From: Halodesulfovibrio sp. MK-HDV
GTDB lineage: Bacteria > Desulfobacterota > Desulfovibrionia > Desulfovibrionales > Desulfovibrionaceae
Direction: 5' to 3'
Length of the DNA: 64,000 nt
Assembly (NCBI RefSeq): GCF_009914765.1
Contig: NZ_WYDS01000010.1
Span: 81,061 to 145,060 of the forward strand
Every line of letters begins with the position of its first letter. The first letter of the stretch is position 1. The translations under genes were made by a program, and so were the position numbers. The notes below the pieces were generated by a model that was not told the origin of the DNA, made no database searches, and was given only the letters and a program-made list of their open reading frames with translations. This document shows positions 35,550 to 45,928 of the stretch, piece after piece.

Positions 35550-37682
35550 ATGTCAAACTCACAAAAAATTATCGCGCAAGACCTTGACCTTGCCGAAAAG
35601 AACGTAGCTTCCGTACTCAATTTATTAGCAGAAGGTGCAACAGTTCCCTTTATTGCCCGCTACAGAAAAGAAGCCACAGGTTCGCTGGACGAAGTTGCAA
35701 TTGCAGATATTCGCGACAAACATGACGTTCTGACAGCTCTCAATAAGCGTAGAGATGCCATCATATCAGCTCTCACAGAACGTGACCAGTTGACAAACGA
35801 ACTATCAAGTGCCCTGCGAAAAGCCGGTGCCCTATCTGAACTTGAAGATATTTACCTGCCATATAAGCCCAAACGTCGTACAAAAGCACAAACAGCTCGC
35901 GAGCGCGGGCTGGAGCCATTGGCGAATCTTATTTTTGAGCAAGACAATTGCAAACTTGAATCGCTCGTTGCAGCATATATTTCGGATGAGAAAGATGTTC
36001 CGGACGCTGAGTCAGCCCTTAAGGGCGCACGCGACATCATTGCGGAGCGCATAAGTGAAGACACTCAAACGCGTACGGTATTCCGCAAAATCTTTGCCGT
36101 AAAAGGCGTATGTTCATCCAAGTTAGCACGCGGAAAAAAAGAAGATGAAGCTGCTACCTATAAGGATTACCTCAACTGGGAAGAACCAGTAGCGAAAGCA
36201 CCAAGTCATCGTTTGCTTGCCATGTTCCGTGGCGAACAGGAAGGTTTACTCAGCCTCTCTATCAGACCGGACGACGGGGCAGCAATTACAGCACTCACCA
36301 ACCATTTTGTTGGTTCCCGTAATGACTGCGGCAAACAAGTTGTCCTTGCCTGTGAAGATGCTTACAAACGCCTGCTCGGTCCTTCGCTCGAGAATGACAT
36401 TCGCGGCGAATTAAAAACACGCGCTGACGTTGAAGCAATCTCCGTTTTTGCCTCAAATCTCCGTGAGTTACTACTCGGTGCTCCGCTTGGTCAAAAACGC
36501 GTACTCGCTCTTGATCCGGGATTCCGTACAGGAGCAAAGCTTGTATGCCTGTCTGAACATGGTGACCTGCTACACAACGAAACAATTTTCCCGACATCCG
36601 GTGCAGGCAAAGAAGCGCAGGCTGGCGAACGTGTGCAAGCACTTGTCAAAAAATTTAATATTGAAACAATTGCCATCGGTAACGGAACGGCATCACGTGA
36701 AACCGAAACATTCGTTCGTAATCTGAATCTCCCTGATGTGACCATCAACATGGTCAACGAATCCGGCGCGTCAATTTATTCCGCGTCTGCTGTTGCCCGT
36801 GAAGAGTTTCCAAACGAAGACATCACTGTCCGCGGTGCTGTTTCAATCGGTCGCCGTCTCATGGACCCACTTGCTGAACTCGTAAAGATTGATCCGAAAT
36901 CGATCGGCGTTGGACAGTATCAGCATGACGTAAACCAGACTGAACTCAAGAAATCACTCGACGATGTTGTAGCCTCTTGCGTTAACAGTGTTGGTGTAGA
37001 ACTGAACACAGCCAGCAAGGAATTGCTCACACATGTGTCGGGTCTGGGTGCTGTTTTAGCGCAAAACGTAATCAACTATCGCACAGAAAACGGTGCCTTT
37101 ACGTCACGAAAAGAGCTCCTTAAAGTTGCCCGACTTGGACCTAAAGCATACCAGCAATGTGCAGGTTTCTTGCGAATTCATGACGCAAAAAACCCGTTAG
37201 ACGCATCAGCGGTGCATCCGGAATCATACAAAGTGGTTGAGCAAATTGCGAAAGATTTGGCTTCGAGCCTCCCCGATCTTGTTGGAAAGTCCGATCTTAA
37301 ATCTAAAGTGCAGCTCCAAAGCTATGTCACAGACACCATCGGTCTACCGACACTTAACGACATTGTAAGTGAGTTAGCACGTCCCGGACGTGACCCTCGT
37401 GAGCAGTTTACCGAGTTCAAATTTGCCGATGTTCACAAAATTTCTGACCTATACGAAGGCATGATGCTACCCGGAATTGTTACAAATGTGACCAAGTTTG
37501 GTGCATTTGTGGACATTGGAGTACATCAGGATGGCCTCGTTCACATCTCACAACTTGCTGACCGTTACGTCAGTGATCCATCAGAAGTTGTGCGAGTTCA
37601 GCAAAAAGTAACCGTAAAAGTGCTTGAGGTAGACGCGCCTCGAAAACGTATCTCACTCAGCATGAAAGATCTCGATAAATAG
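35550..37682 (+). CDS. tex: Tex-family RNA-binding transcription accessory protein
   Basis: 710 aa. Tex N-terminal helical domain (VPFIARYRKEATGSLDE), central region, YqgF/RNase H-like domain (VLALDPGFRTGAKLVCLSEH), helix-hairpin-helix (LLTHVSGLGAVLAQNVINYR, KVARLGPKAYQQCAGFLRI) and C-terminal S1 RNA-binding domain (MLPGIVTNVTKFGAFVDIGV). It acts on nucleic acids in transcription; exact role varies between species. Length slightly under the E. coli protein (773 aa). Confidence 0.94.
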   Translation: MSNSQKIIAQDLDLAEKNVASVLNLLAEGATVPFIARYRKEATGSLDEVAIADIRDKHDVLTALNKRRDAIISALTERDQLTNELSSALRKAGALSELEDIYLPYKPKRRTKAQTARERGLEPLANLIFEQDNCKLESLVAAYISDEKDVPDAESALKGARDIIAERISEDTQTRTVFRKIFAVKGVCSSKLARGKKEDEAATYKDYLNWEEPVAKAPSHRLLAMFRGEQEGLLSLSIRPDDGAAITALTNHFVGSRNDCGKQVVLACEDAYKRLLGPSLENDIRGELKTRADVEAISVFASNLRELLLGAPLGQKRVLALDPGFRTGAKLVCLSEHGDLLHNETIFPTSGAGKEAQAGERVQALVKKFNIETIAIGNGTASRETETFVRNLNLPDVTINMVNESGASIYSASAVAREEFPNEDITVRGAVSIGRRLMDPLAELVKIDPKSIGVGQYQHDVNQTELKKSLDDVVASCVNSVGVELNTASKELLTHVSGLGAVLAQNVINYRTENGAFTSRKELLKVARLGPKAYQQCAGFLRIHDAKNPLDASAVHPESYKVVEQIAKDLASSLPDLVGKSDLKSKVQLQSYVTDTIGLPTLNDIVSELARPGRDPREQFTEFKFADVHKISDLYEGMMLPGIVTNVTKFGAFVDIGVHQDGLVHISQLADRYVSDPSEVVRVQQKVTVKVLEVDAPRKRISLSMKDLDK

Positions 37683-37785
37683 CCTTAGCAATCTGCAATG
37701 GTTGGTATACAACGGCTCTCTTTAGCCTTATAGCGGGATTCCTCGAGTCAAACAGTGTCTAACTGATGTGCTTATGTATAAAACA

Positions 37786-37824
37786 AAAAAAAGCCCACTG
37801 AATATCTTCAGGGGGCTTTTTTTT
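37786..37824. terminator. Bidirectional terminator between tex and acyl-CoA synthetase gene
   Basis: AAAAGCCCACTGAA pairs with TTCAGGGGGCTTTTTTT, with A/T runs on both sides. Confidence 0.88.
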
Positions 37825-37844
37825 ATTTCTGTGTGAGCTAATGC

Positions 37845-39497
37845 TTATTCAGCGTTAGCATCCTGTTCGCGAATCTCAACGCGTCGGATTTTGCCGGAGA
37901 TGGTCTTTGGCAATTCCTTTACGTAGTTAATGATACGCGGATATTTGTACGGTGCAGTCACTTTCTTTACATAGTTCTGCAGCTCTTTCGTAAGTTCTTC
38001 AGACTCAGTGTAGTCTGGAGCCAGCACTACGGTTGCTTTCACAAGCTGTCCACGCAGATCATCCGGCACGCCGGTAACTGCGGCTTCAATAACAGCTGGA
38101 TGCGCAATAAGAGCGGATTCAACTTCAAAAGGTCCAATACGGTATCCTGAAGACTTAATAAGGTCATCCACACGACCTAAGAACCAGAAATAACCGTCTT
38201 CGTCCATCCATGCTTTATCGCCGGTATGATAGTAACCGTCGAACATAACAGATGCAGTTTTTTCTGGATCTTCAAGATAACCTGAGAACAAACCGACTGG
38301 AGCACCGTCTGAAGTTTTTACGCAGATTTCACCTTCCTGACCTGGATTGCAGATGTTGCCTTCAGCGTCCATCAGTACAACATCCCAGCCCGGTGCAGGT
38401 CTTCCGATGGAACCCGGCTTTGCTTCCATGCAAGGGAGAGTAAGGATTTGCAGAGTCGTCTCTGTTTGTCCGTACCCTTCATAAATTGGTAGTCCGGTCA
38501 TTTTCTGCCACTCAAGGAATACGCTGTCGTTCAATAGCTCGCCTGCTGTTGTGCAATGGCGTAATGCTGACAAGTCGTACTTAGAGAGATCCTGACGGAT
38601 GAGAAAGCGATATACGGTTGGAGGTGCACAGAAGGTGGTAACTTTATGTTCTGCTATCTGCTCAAGCAACGCAGCTGGTTCAAACTTTCCACGGAAATCC
38701 CATACGAACACGGCGGCACCAGCCATCCACTGTCCGTAGAATTTACCCCAGACTGCTTTACCCCAACCTGTGTCTGCCAGAGTCAGGTGCAGATCACCTG
38801 GTTCCAAATCATGCCAGTGAGCACCAGTTACGTAATGTCCCATTGGATAGGTGTGCGTGTGTTCAACCATTTTCGGCATGCCGGTTGTACCGGATGAGAA
38901 GAAAATGAGCAGCGGATCATTGCCACCTGAATTACGTTCTGGATCTTGCGGGCGAGGGAACTCTGACGGACCAGATGCAACAAGTTCATCGTATGCATGC
39001 CAGCCATCTGCAACTGAATCACCACCAGCCTGCACAAGACAGGTCAATGAAGGACAAGTAGCACGTGCAGCTTCAACACGGTCCGCCACGGAATCTTCGA
39101 CGATCATACCGCGAATATTGGCGCGACGAACACGGAAATCAATATCTTTTACAGTCAACTGTGAAGGAGACGGAACTGGTACAAGCCCAAGCCTATGGCA
39201 AGCAAGCATGGACACCCAGAACTCAACTCGGCGATACAGAATAAGCATTACTCTGTCGCCTTTTTTGAGCCCTTGTATTTCTAAGGCACCAGCAAGCTTT
39301 GCGGATTGCTCCTGAAACCATGCAAATGAGTAATCGTTGCGCGTGCCTGCATCATCAACATGCACCATCGCAAGACGGTCTGGATCTTCATCAGCGATGG
39401 AATCCAAAACATCAAATGCAAAGTTAAAATTATCAGGAACACTTAGAGAAAACTCGTGCACAAACTCTTCATAGCTGGAACTGGAAAACTTTTTCAT
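37845..39497 (-). CDS. Acyl-CoA synthetase (AMP-forming), acetyl/medium-chain type
   Basis: 550-aa adenylate-forming ligase. The P-loop LLIFFSSGTTGMPKMVEHTH, YEGYGQTE, GYYHTGDKAWMDEDGYFWFL and the C-terminal lysine in ELPKTISGKIRR are intact. It activates a short or medium-chain carboxylate with ATP and CoA. ATG 39497 has AAGGA upstream; the 46-codon N-terminal extension is rejected. An XRE-cupin regulator gene lies 153 bp upstream on the same strand and probably controls it, as such pairs usually do. Confidence 0.92.
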   Translation of the reverse strand: MKKFSSSSYEEFVHEFSLSVPDNFNFAFDVLDSIADEDPDRLAMVHVDDAGTRNDYSFAWFQEQSAKLAGALEIQGLKKGDRVMLILYRRVEFWVSMLACHRLGLVPVPSPSQLTVKDIDFRVRRANIRGMIVEDSVADRVEAARATCPSLTCLVQAGGDSVADGWHAYDELVASGPSEFPRPQDPERNSGGNDPLLIFFSSGTTGMPKMVEHTHTYPMGHYVTGAHWHDLEPGDLHLTLADTGWGKAVWGKFYGQWMAGAAVFVWDFRGKFEPAALLEQIAEHKVTTFCAPPTVYRFLIRQDLSKYDLSALRHCTTAGELLNDSVFLEWQKMTGLPIYEGYGQTETTLQILTLPCMEAKPGSIGRPAPGWDVVLMDAEGNICNPGQEGEICVKTSDGAPVGLFSGYLEDPEKTASVMFDGYYHTGDKAWMDEDGYFWFLGRVDDLIKSSGYRIGPFEVESALIAHPAVIEAAVTGVPDDLRGQLVKATVVLAPDYTESEELTKELQNYVKKVTAPYKYPRIINYVKELPKTISGKIRRVEIREQDANAE

Positions 39498-39650
39498 CAC
39501 TCTATCCTTATCCCTTTTGGGGATACCATTCACCACCAGAGGTGGTATTAACGTAATAACTTTTGACAACATCCCCTGTGTCATGTCCCCTTCCGGCGTG
39601 CATTTGCACTTGCGGGGGTGCAGCAGTTCAATCACTGCACCGGAAAGAAA

Positions 39651-40208
39651 CTAGCTAATAACGTCAAGAAAGGTTGCTGGTTCACCATCTAAGCCACGCA
39701 GTGCATGAGCAATACGTGAATCAAAATAAATGGAGTCACCTGCTTCTAGCTTATGGCGTTTCTGATCAAGCCATACTTCCAACTTGCCTTCGAGCAGGTA
39801 AATGAATTCCTGACCGCTATGCTCGTTCCAAGTAAGCTCGTTTAAATCTTTTGCAGGAACAGTTACGAGGAACGGCTCCATCTTTTTATTAGTAAAACGT
39901 GCAGCAAGGTTGAAGTAGTCGTAATCAACTCGACGTTCAACGCTAAGGCCTTCACCTTTTCGCACGAGTGTGTAGTCATGAAGATGACCTTCCTGACCGG
40001 TGATGAGTGACGTAAGGTCAACACCACAGATTGTTGCTACGTCTTTGAGATAGCTAACAGGAATTTCGGTTTCACCCTCTTCGTACAGTGCTACGGTATC
40101 GGGCTTTACTCCTACTTTTTCGGAGAGCTCTTCTACCGTCATGTCTACTGCTTCACGAAGACCGAGTAATCGGGGAGCAATATCTTTATATGCTTTATTT
40201 TCGTGCAT
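39651..40208 (-). CDS. XRE-family regulator with C-terminal cupin
   Basis: 185 aa: N-terminal XRE helix-turn-helix (about 10-65, GLREAVDMTVEELSEKVGVK) and C-terminal cupin (about 110-180, HSGQEFIYLLEGKLEVWLDQ, DSIYFDSRIAHALRG). The cupin likely senses a small metabolite. GGAGGAAAT precedes ATG 40208. It is transcribed towards the acyl-CoA synthetase gene, suggesting a regulator-target pair for carboxylate activation. Confidence 0.9.
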   Translation of the reverse strand: MHENKAYKDIAPRLLGLREAVDMTVEELSEKVGVKPDTVALYEEGETEIPVSYLKDVATICGVDLTSLITGQEGHLHDYTLVRKGEGLSVERRVDYDYFNLAARFTNKKMEPFLVTVPAKDLNELTWNEHSGQEFIYLLEGKLEVWLDQKRHKLEAGDSIYFDSRIAHALRGLDGEPATFLDVIS

Positions 40209-40320
40209 ATTTCCTCCAAACTGGCAATGCAATAACTTGCTCTGAGCAGAGCTATTACATTTTTGTTAAAAAGCAAAGCTTTTCTTCCTCTACCAATCCG
40301 TCAGTGTTGCAATCAGTTAC

Positions 40321-40366
40321 GTACAATAGCCAATGGGGATGTAAAGCAAAATGCTTTAAATTGTAC
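40321..40366. promoter_or_regulatory. Palindrome in the upstream region of the XRE-cupin gene
   Basis: GTACAAT (40321-40327) is mirrored by ATTGTAC (40360-40366), and AAAGCA/TGCTTT forms an inner arm (40343-40357). Possible operator of the regulator or a hairpin. Confidence 0.35.
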
Positions 40367-40379
40367 ACTCCTGAAAAAC

Positions 40380-40418
40380 AAAAAAGGCGCGTGCCGCATC
40401 GAGCGGTACGCGCCTTAT
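40380..40418 (-). terminator. Terminator of dnaA
   Basis: AAGGCGCGTGCCGC (40384-40397) and GCGGTACGCGCCTT (40403-40416) form a 14-bp stem with one mismatch; the A-run on the left is a T-run on the - strand, 30 bp after the dnaA stop. Confidence 0.88.
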
Positions 40419-40449
40419 CACAAACAAGACTTACGACCCCCGACTAGTT

Positions 40450-41877
40450 TCAGGGGGCGGAAATTCGTCCATTCTTTTCGATCATCTTCACTGTATTAGA
40501 CACCTGACGACCAGTCGGTGTACTACGGCTCATTTCCCGTTCAAGATTTGTAATACCTTTCAACACTGTTGAATGGCGACGGTTAAACTGCAAACCAATC
40601 TGCTTCAAAGAGAGATCGGTATGCTTACGAGCAAGGAAGAAGATGGTGTTGCGCGCTGTTACCAGCTCACGCTTACGGCTGCGTGAGTTAAGCTGATCAT
40701 ATGAAAGATCAAAACAGCTACAGACACAACGTACAATTGAGTCCATGTTCATGATGACTTCACGGGATGCGTAATGTCCGATGACGTCCCATGCCATGTC
40801 CATAGAAATACGTTCGTTCAGGATACGTGCTTTCAAGATGAGGTTGTGTAAGCAGCTCTCAATCTGACGTACATCCGAATGAATGTTTTCTGCAAGCAAA
40901 TCAGTCACGTTTTCTGGCAAATCGACCTGATAAAGACGTGCTTTCTTGCAAAGAATATCGCGGCGGGTTTCAAAATCCGGTTTATCAATAACAGCAAGGA
41001 ATCCTGAGCAGAAACGGGAAACAAGCTGGTTATCTACGTCTTTTAAATCACGCGGGGCAAAAGAACTGGAAAGTACAACGCGGGAACCGCGGGACTGCAA
41101 AGATTTAATTGTTGCAAGAACTTCGTCCTGCATACGTTCTTTACCCTGAAGGAAATGAATATCTTCAAGCAACAGAAGGTCAATGTCACGGTAGCGTGTT
41201 TTGAAACGTTCTGTGTCACGATGTTTAAGGGAAGTTACGAGACCTGTAGCAAACTCTTCAGCGGTAAGATATTCAACTCTTGGGTTGATACGGTTGCTAT
41301 GCTTACAAAGCTGTCCGCCAACTGCCTGCATGAGGTGAGTTTTACCAAGTCCCGGTGCAGAACTCAAAAAGAGTGTGCTGCAAGAAAGAGAATCGCGTGT
41401 AATTCCCTGTGATGCGGCGAAAGCAAGGTCGTTGCTCGGCCCCACTACAAAACTGTCGAAATCAAATCGCCAGTCAAGGGCTTTAGAAACCAGCGTACGT
41501 TCTACAGGAAGCTGCTGCTGAACAACTCGTTTATTGTCAGCACCAAAGAGCACAGGAGCAGACGTGGTCTGAGGTTCAGACACACGTGCAGCTTTAGGCG
41601 CAGAGGTTTGAGCTTGAGCTTTCGGCTTTACAATAGCTTTAGCGGCACCGGCAACAACAGTAATAGTTGGACGTTCACCCATAACAGAAGTGGCAGCTTC
41701 CATAATATCGTTCACCAGGCGCTCACGCACCCAAGAAGCAACGAAATCATTGGAAGCTGTCAGCCGGATGGTTGTACCATCGACTTCAGCGTGTAGTGGT
41801 GAAATCCATACTTTGAAAATGCCGGGGTTAAGGCTTTCTTGTAGAATTTCTCGGATTTGGCCCCAAATATCAATCAT
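40450..41877 (-). CDS. dnaA: Chromosomal replication initiator DnaA (Desulfovibrio-type)
   Basis: 475 aa. Domain I ([18 protein letters not shown]), a variable linker (about 85-130, Ala/Gln/Lys-rich), AAA+ ATPase (Walker [16 protein letters not shown], Walker [15 protein letters not shown]) and domain IV DNA-binding ([26 protein letters not shown]). The end of domain IV differs from the E. coli DHTTV signature: [10 protein letters not shown]. It opens the origin for replication. ATG 41877 follows AGGA; longer starts are possible. Upstream is a candidate origin. It lies next to thyX and ruvBA instead of dnaN/gyrB; Desulfovibrio may carry a second dnaA elsewhere. Confidence 0.93.
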   Translation of the reverse strand: MIDIWGQIREILQESLNPGIFKVWISPLHAEVDGTTIRLTASNDFVASWVRERLVNDIMEAATSVMGERPTITVVAGAAKAIVKPKAQAQTSAPKAARVSEPQTTSAPVLFGADNKRVVQQQLPVERTLVSKALDWRFDFDSFVVGPSNDLAFAASQGITRDSLSCSTLFLSSAPGLGKTHLMQAVGGQLCKHSNRINPRVEYLTAEEFATGLVTSLKHRDTERFKTRYRDIDLLLLEDIHFLQGKERMQDEVLATIKSLQSRGSRVVLSSSFAPRDLKDVDNQLVSRFCSGFLAVIDKPDFETRRDILCKKARLYQVDLPENVTDLLAENIHSDVRQIESCLHNLILKARILNERISMDMAWDVIGHYASREVIMNMDSIVRCVCSCFDLSYDQLNSRSRKRELVTARNTIFFLARKHTDLSLKQIGLQFNRRHSTVLKGITNLEREMSRSTPTGRQVSNTVKMIEKNGRISAP

Positions 41878-42069
41878 GGGGATGTTCCTACGTTCTTTCA
41901 TGCTATTCCGCAATTCGAGTTAAACCAGTGATACCTGTTAGTCTCTACACAGGTGCTATCATCCGGCTAAGTTTAACAATATCTCGATTTATCTACCTTT
42001 TTTAGCAAAACACTATTTTCAGGCGAATTATTCGACGCACGGACAACAAGTGTTGGCGCGGTAGACTTT

Positions 42070-42110
42070 ATAGTTTCCACAGTTTTGTGGAAAAGTTTTC
42101 CACAATTAGT
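42070..42110. promoter_or_regulatory. Cluster of three DnaA-box-like sites (candidate oriC region)
   Basis: GTTTCCACA (42073-42081, +), TTTTCCACA on - (42086-42094) and TTTTCCACA on + (42096-42104). The last two fit TT(A/T)TNCACA. The surrounding 41914-42385 gap is AT-rich with T-runs and no gene, as at many origins. Could alternatively be only dnaA autoregulation. Confidence 0.6.
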
Positions 42111-42385
42111 ATTGTCGAAAACTGAAGAATTCGCCTTTTAAAGCTAATATTCGGAAAAGGCAATCATTTGACGCACTTTTTATTCTAGCTTTTTTGTAAA
42201 AAAGTATGTGAAAGTCGCACTACAATGAAACTTCCACTATAAATACAAATCGAAACAATAAGTTTTTACAACGTGTTATAAAACAACCAAGCTATTACGG
42301 CATCTGTTTTTTTATTCACACATTGTAAATAGCAAATATACAACCAGCCAATATAAGGCGGTTATAAGCGGTGTGACCCGATTAG

Positions 42386-43108
42386 TTATGGAAGCGGGTA
42401 ACGACCGCAGGTGAACTTCTCCCCTTCAGGGCAGTACTTCAACTTCTCACAGCGAGCACCCGCATCTTCGAAGACACACGGCAACACGTCGCGACAAATT
42501 TTAAGCATCTGGTCTGCTAACCCTCTGATTTCCCACTGAGCTCGAGTGCAACAACGGTGCTCAAAGAAGTTAATAAGGCTTCGACAGTTCATTGTTACTA
42601 CAATTTTGGATTCTGTGGCTTGCGGCAATACAAAGCGAGCATCTTCTTTTGCCTTCTCGCCTCGTCCGTTATCTTCAAGAATTTGTTTCAATTCTTGATA
42701 CGCATCACCGACTTCATCTAATAATTTTTCAAAGCGCGCTTTTGCTTCTGGAATCTTCGCAAAAGCAGGCGGCAAAATGTAGTCAAAATCGCTTCCGTCA
42801 ACATAGCGCTGACTCTGCTGGGAGAACGACGCAATACGATGGCGCACAAGCTGGTGTGTTAATGCGCGAGAAACACCTTCTATAGCAAATGTAAACGACA
42901 CATGCTCAATAGGGCTGGCATGACCTGATTCCATAACCTTACGGATAAATGCAGCTTGTTTTTCAGCGGAGATATCTCCGTCAACAAGCTTGGTATGCAT
43001 ATCACCTACAAATCCTGCATGGTAGCACTGTCTGAATGCTGCATAAATAACTGCCATTGGATCTGGAGTTGTGGCAACAAGTTCTACCCTGCATGTTTTC
43101 TGAGGCAT
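42386..43108 (-). CDS. thyX: Flavin-dependent thymidylate synthase
   Basis: 240 aa. The ThyX motif RHRIASFSQQSQRYVD is intact, and ESGHASPIEHVSFTFAIEGV is the conserved active-site segment. It makes dTMP from dUMP with FAD, NADPH and methylene-tetrahydrofolate. ATG 43108 follows CCTAGGAGAAAAT. It is 34 bp after ruvB on the same strand and likely in its operon. Confidence 0.95.
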   Translation of the reverse strand: MPQKTCRVELVATTPDPMAVIYAAFRQCYHAGFVGDMHTKLVDGDISAEKQAAFIRKVMESGHASPIEHVSFTFAIEGVSRALTHQLVRHRIASFSQQSQRYVDGSDFDYILPPAFAKIPEAKARFEKLLDEVGDAYQELKQILEDNGRGEKAKEDARFVLPQATESKIVVTMNCRSLINFFEHRCCTRAQWEIRGLADQMLKICRDVLPCVFEDAGARCEKLKYCPEGEKFTCGRYPLP

Positions 43109-43142
43109 ATTTTCTCCTAGGTTATGTGTTCTCGGCACTATC

Positions 43143-44111
43143 CTATGCCAGAAATTTTAAATGACGATACGCTTTAGCCGTTGCTACGCGGCCACGATGC
43201 GTACGCTTAATAAAACCACATTGGATCAGGTACGGCTCGTAAATATCTTCAATCGTCTTAACATCTTCAGAACAAGCAACCGCCAGCGTCTTAGCGCCAA
43301 CTGGGCCACCGCCATAATGTTCAATAAGAACACTCAGCAGCTTTCTGTCCATCTGATCAAGGCCGCTTTCATCAACGTCCATCATCTTTAACGCACTGCT
43401 TGCAAGCTCTACATCAACAATTCTACCACCTTGCACAGTTGCAAAATCGCGAACTCGACGCAAAAGTCTATTGGCAATACGAGGCGTACCACGGGAGCGA
43501 CGACCAATTTCTAAAGCGCCGTCCGGTGCTATTTCTACGCCTAAGATGCGTGCAGTACGGGTGACAATTTTTGAGAGCTCTTCCGGGGAGTAAAACTCCA
43601 ATCGGCAGATTACGCCAAAGCGATCGCGCAGCGGTGAAGACAATAATCCGATGCGGGTTGTGGCTCCTACCAGAGTGAAGGGTTCCAAGTCAATCTTTAC
43701 AGTACGTGCTCCCGGCCCCTGTCCGATGACAAGATCAAGCTTGAAATCTTCCAAAGCAGGATACAGCACCTCTTCAACACTGATAGGCATACGATGAATT
43801 TCATCCACAAACAAAATATCGTTCGGACCTAAGTTCGTCAAAATTGCTGCTAAGTCACCACTACGCTCTAAAACTGGCCCCGAGGTAGAAACAATATTAA
43901 CCCCAAGCTCTTCAGCCATAATCTGGGATAATGTTGTCTTACCAAGCCCTGGATTACCATAAAACATGGTGTGATCCATAGCCTGCCCACGGGTTTTAGC
44001 AGCTTGAATGTATACTTTTAAATTTTTGCGCAGCTCTTCCTGACCAATAAAGTCATCAAGAGACGAAGGACGAACAGATTCATCCATGCAGATATTTTGG
44101 TCAGTATCCAT
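43143..44111 (-). CDS. ruvB: Holliday junction branch-migration helicase RuvB
   Basis: 322-aa AAA+ motor. [20 protein letters not shown] (Walker A), [11 protein letters not shown] (Walker B), [20 protein letters not shown] (sensor 1 and arginine finger) and winged-helix [19 protein letters not shown]. With RuvA it drives branch migration; RuvC cuts. It starts 2 bp after ruvA ends. Confidence 0.97.
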   Translation of the reverse strand: MDTDQNICMDESVRPSSLDDFIGQEELRKNLKVYIQAAKTRGQAMDHTMFYGNPGLGKTTLSQIMAEELGVNIVSTSGPVLERSGDLAAILTNLGPNDILFVDEIHRMPISVEEVLYPALEDFKLDLVIGQGPGARTVKIDLEPFTLVGATTRIGLLSSPLRDRFGVICRLEFYSPEELSKIVTRTARILGVEIAPDGALEIGRRSRGTPRIANRLLRRVRDFATVQGGRIVDVELASSALKMMDVDESGLDQMDRKLLSVLIEHYGGGPVGAKTLAVACSEDVKTIEDIYEPYLIQCGFIKRTHRGRVATAKAYRHLKFLA

Positions 44112-44113
44112 TC

Positions 44114-44716
44114 CTATCCCTTTGCAAGAGCTTTAAGGGCACTACGCAGAGCACTACCCACATCGAGATCCGGCTCATTTTTCAAAATAGTTTTGAGTAA
44201 CGGCGCAGCTTCGTCTTCGCCGTAGCCAAGGTTAGCAAGGCCATCCAAGGCGTCACGGTACACACTAGTTGCAGGCGCATCACCTTTGCCGGATACAACA
44301 GGCATTTCGTCCACTTTCAGCTTGTACTTTAATTCAAGAAAAATATGCTGTGCGCCTTTTTTGCCAATGCCGGAAACCTGCGTCAGCGCATTAATATCTT
44401 CTTCAAAAACAATACGACGCAGATCATCAGGACGGTACACAGACAAAACGCCCAGAGCTGTTTTTCCACCAACTTTTGAAATGGAAATCAACGTGGTGTA
44501 CATCTGGCGCTCGTCCCATGACTCAAAACCATACAGTTCCAACGCGTCCTCACGCACAACGGTGTACGCGAATACTGCGATGTCGCCGCCTTTAGCAGGT
44601 ACACGGCTCATAGTATGGGCTGGCAAACGGACTTCGTACCCGACACCGCCTTCGGTGACGATGATGACACTCTGCTCTGTTACCTCTGCAATTTTACCTT
44701 CGAGATATGCGATCAT
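44114..44716 (-). CDS. ruvA: Holliday junction DNA-binding protein RuvA
   Basis: 200 aa. OB-fold ([20 protein letters not shown]), tandem HhH ([39 protein letters not shown]) and a short C-terminal domain III that contacts RuvB. A family B repeat (44966-45085) lies between ruvC and ruvA. Confidence 0.95.
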   Translation of the reverse strand: MIAYLEGKIAEVTEQSVIIVTEGGVGYEVRLPAHTMSRVPAKGGDIAVFAYTVVREDALELYGFESWDERQMYTTLISISKVGGKTALGVLSVYRPDDLRRIVFEEDINALTQVSGIGKKGAQHIFLELKYKLKVDEMPVVSGKGDAPATSVYRDALDGLANLGYGEDEAAPLLKTILKNEPDLDVGSALRSALKALAKG

Positions 44717-44965
44717 AATATATACTTTGAAGAAATTTTTTGTATGAATTGAACCGGAAACAGCAGCATTGCACCAGCAATCAGCAACCGCTTCCGACTA
44801 TCAAGTGTCTATTACCCAAGACGCTTCAATAAATAAAGCTGGTTTTACATTTGAAAGAAGCATTTTACGTTGTGACTGGCAAAGACAAATTGCCTCAGGC
44901 ACGGCTTTTCAGCGGTACAGTTTGACCGTTGGCGTGTCTGCGACGCTTTTTTTGTCTGCGACGCT

Positions 44966-45085
44966 GCCTCCGGCGGCCAGAGAACCTTTTTGAAAAAAGG
45001 CTTCTCTGGACTCTCCAAAAACTTTTATCTGCGAGGTCAGCACGTTTTTTACGTAACCTCGCGGCTTATGCGCCACTACCTTTTG
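44966..45085. repeat. Interspersed repeat family B, copy 2
   Basis: GCCTCCGGCGGCCAGAGAAC, then CTTTTTGAAAAAAGGCTTCT and CTGGACTCTCCAAAAACTTT, then TGCGAGGTCAGC ... ACCTCGCGGCTTATGCGCCA. Nearly identical in order to copy 1 at 18379-18496. Short flanking GTCTGCGACGC duplications occur at 44937 and 44955. The rest of the 505-bp ruvA-ruvC gap has no gene. Confidence 0.82.
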
Positions 45086-45221
45086 TATTGGAGAAATTTG
45101 ATTCAGATAATTTTGCACGGTCAACATTATCGTTTCCGTTTTATACACAAAATCACGCGCCTCATCTTCCAATACCACAGTATATTTATGAAAGCACGTA
45201 GTTAGAATCTAGAAGCATAGC

Positions 45222-45713
45222 CTAAAGATATTTTGTGTAACGACTTGTATTGAGATGACAAACTGCGGCAGCAAGAGCATCAGAGGTATCCAGCGCCCAT
45301 TTAGGTTGCTTTACACCTAGGATTTGAGCCACCATAAATGCGACCTGTTCTTTAGCTGCACGGCCACCACCGACGATAGTTTGCTTAATTTTGGTAGGCT
45401 CATAGCTAAATACTTCCACATCATTCGCAGCACACGCAGCAAGAGCTACCCCACGAGCCTGACCAAGCTTTAGTGCAGACGCTGGATTTTTAGCCGTAAA
45501 TACGTTCTCCACCGCCGCAACGGTCGGTTTATGCAATCGTACTATCGCGTCGAGTTCTTTGAATATTACCCCCATTCGACGCGCAAAATCCTTATCTGTA
45601 GCGCGGATGGCACCACAGTCTACCAATTTCACCACGCCGGAAATCTCTTCTATCACGCCCCACCCCATCACGCGGGAACCGGGGTCAATGCCAAGCACTC
45701 GATTAACAGTCAA
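45222..45713 (-). CDS. ruvC: Holliday junction resolvase RuvC
   Basis: 163 aa. RNase H-fold endonuclease: LGIDPGSRVMGWGVI (first catalytic Asp), VAAVENVFTAKNPASALKLG (Glu), and DTSDALAAAVCH (Asp). It cuts Holliday junctions brought by RuvAB. TTG 45713 has GGAG six bases upstream and gives the usual length; GTG 45725 is an alternative four codons earlier. Confidence 0.94.
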   Translation of the reverse strand: MTVNRVLGIDPGSRVMGWGVIEEISGVVKLVDCGAIRATDKDFARRMGVIFKELDAIVRLHKPTVAAVENVFTAKNPASALKLGQARGVALAACAANDVEVFSYEPTKIKQTIVGGGRAAKEQVAFMVAQILGVKQPKWALDTSDALAAAVCHLNTSRYTKYL

Positions 45714-45822
45714 AACGTACTCCACTGTTCATTTAATGATGTATTCTAAACACTGACTATGAAGTCTTGCTAACATTACGTCCATAAATGTTCTGTACAA
45801 CTTCAAATTAGAACACACCAAT

Positions 45823-45853
45823 AAAAAAGGAGAGAGTTACAAACTCTCTCCTT
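45823..45853 (-). terminator. Terminator downstream of yebC
   Basis: GGAGAGAGTT (45829-45838) pairs with AACTCTCTCC (45842-45851); the A6 on the left is a T-run on the - strand. Confidence 0.75.
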
Positions 45854-45928
45854 CCTATAATTCATTCTTTGCAATTACGGAAACTTGCTTAAAGCCTAAA
45901 CTGACTTCAAAAAACAAAGTTGCTCGTA

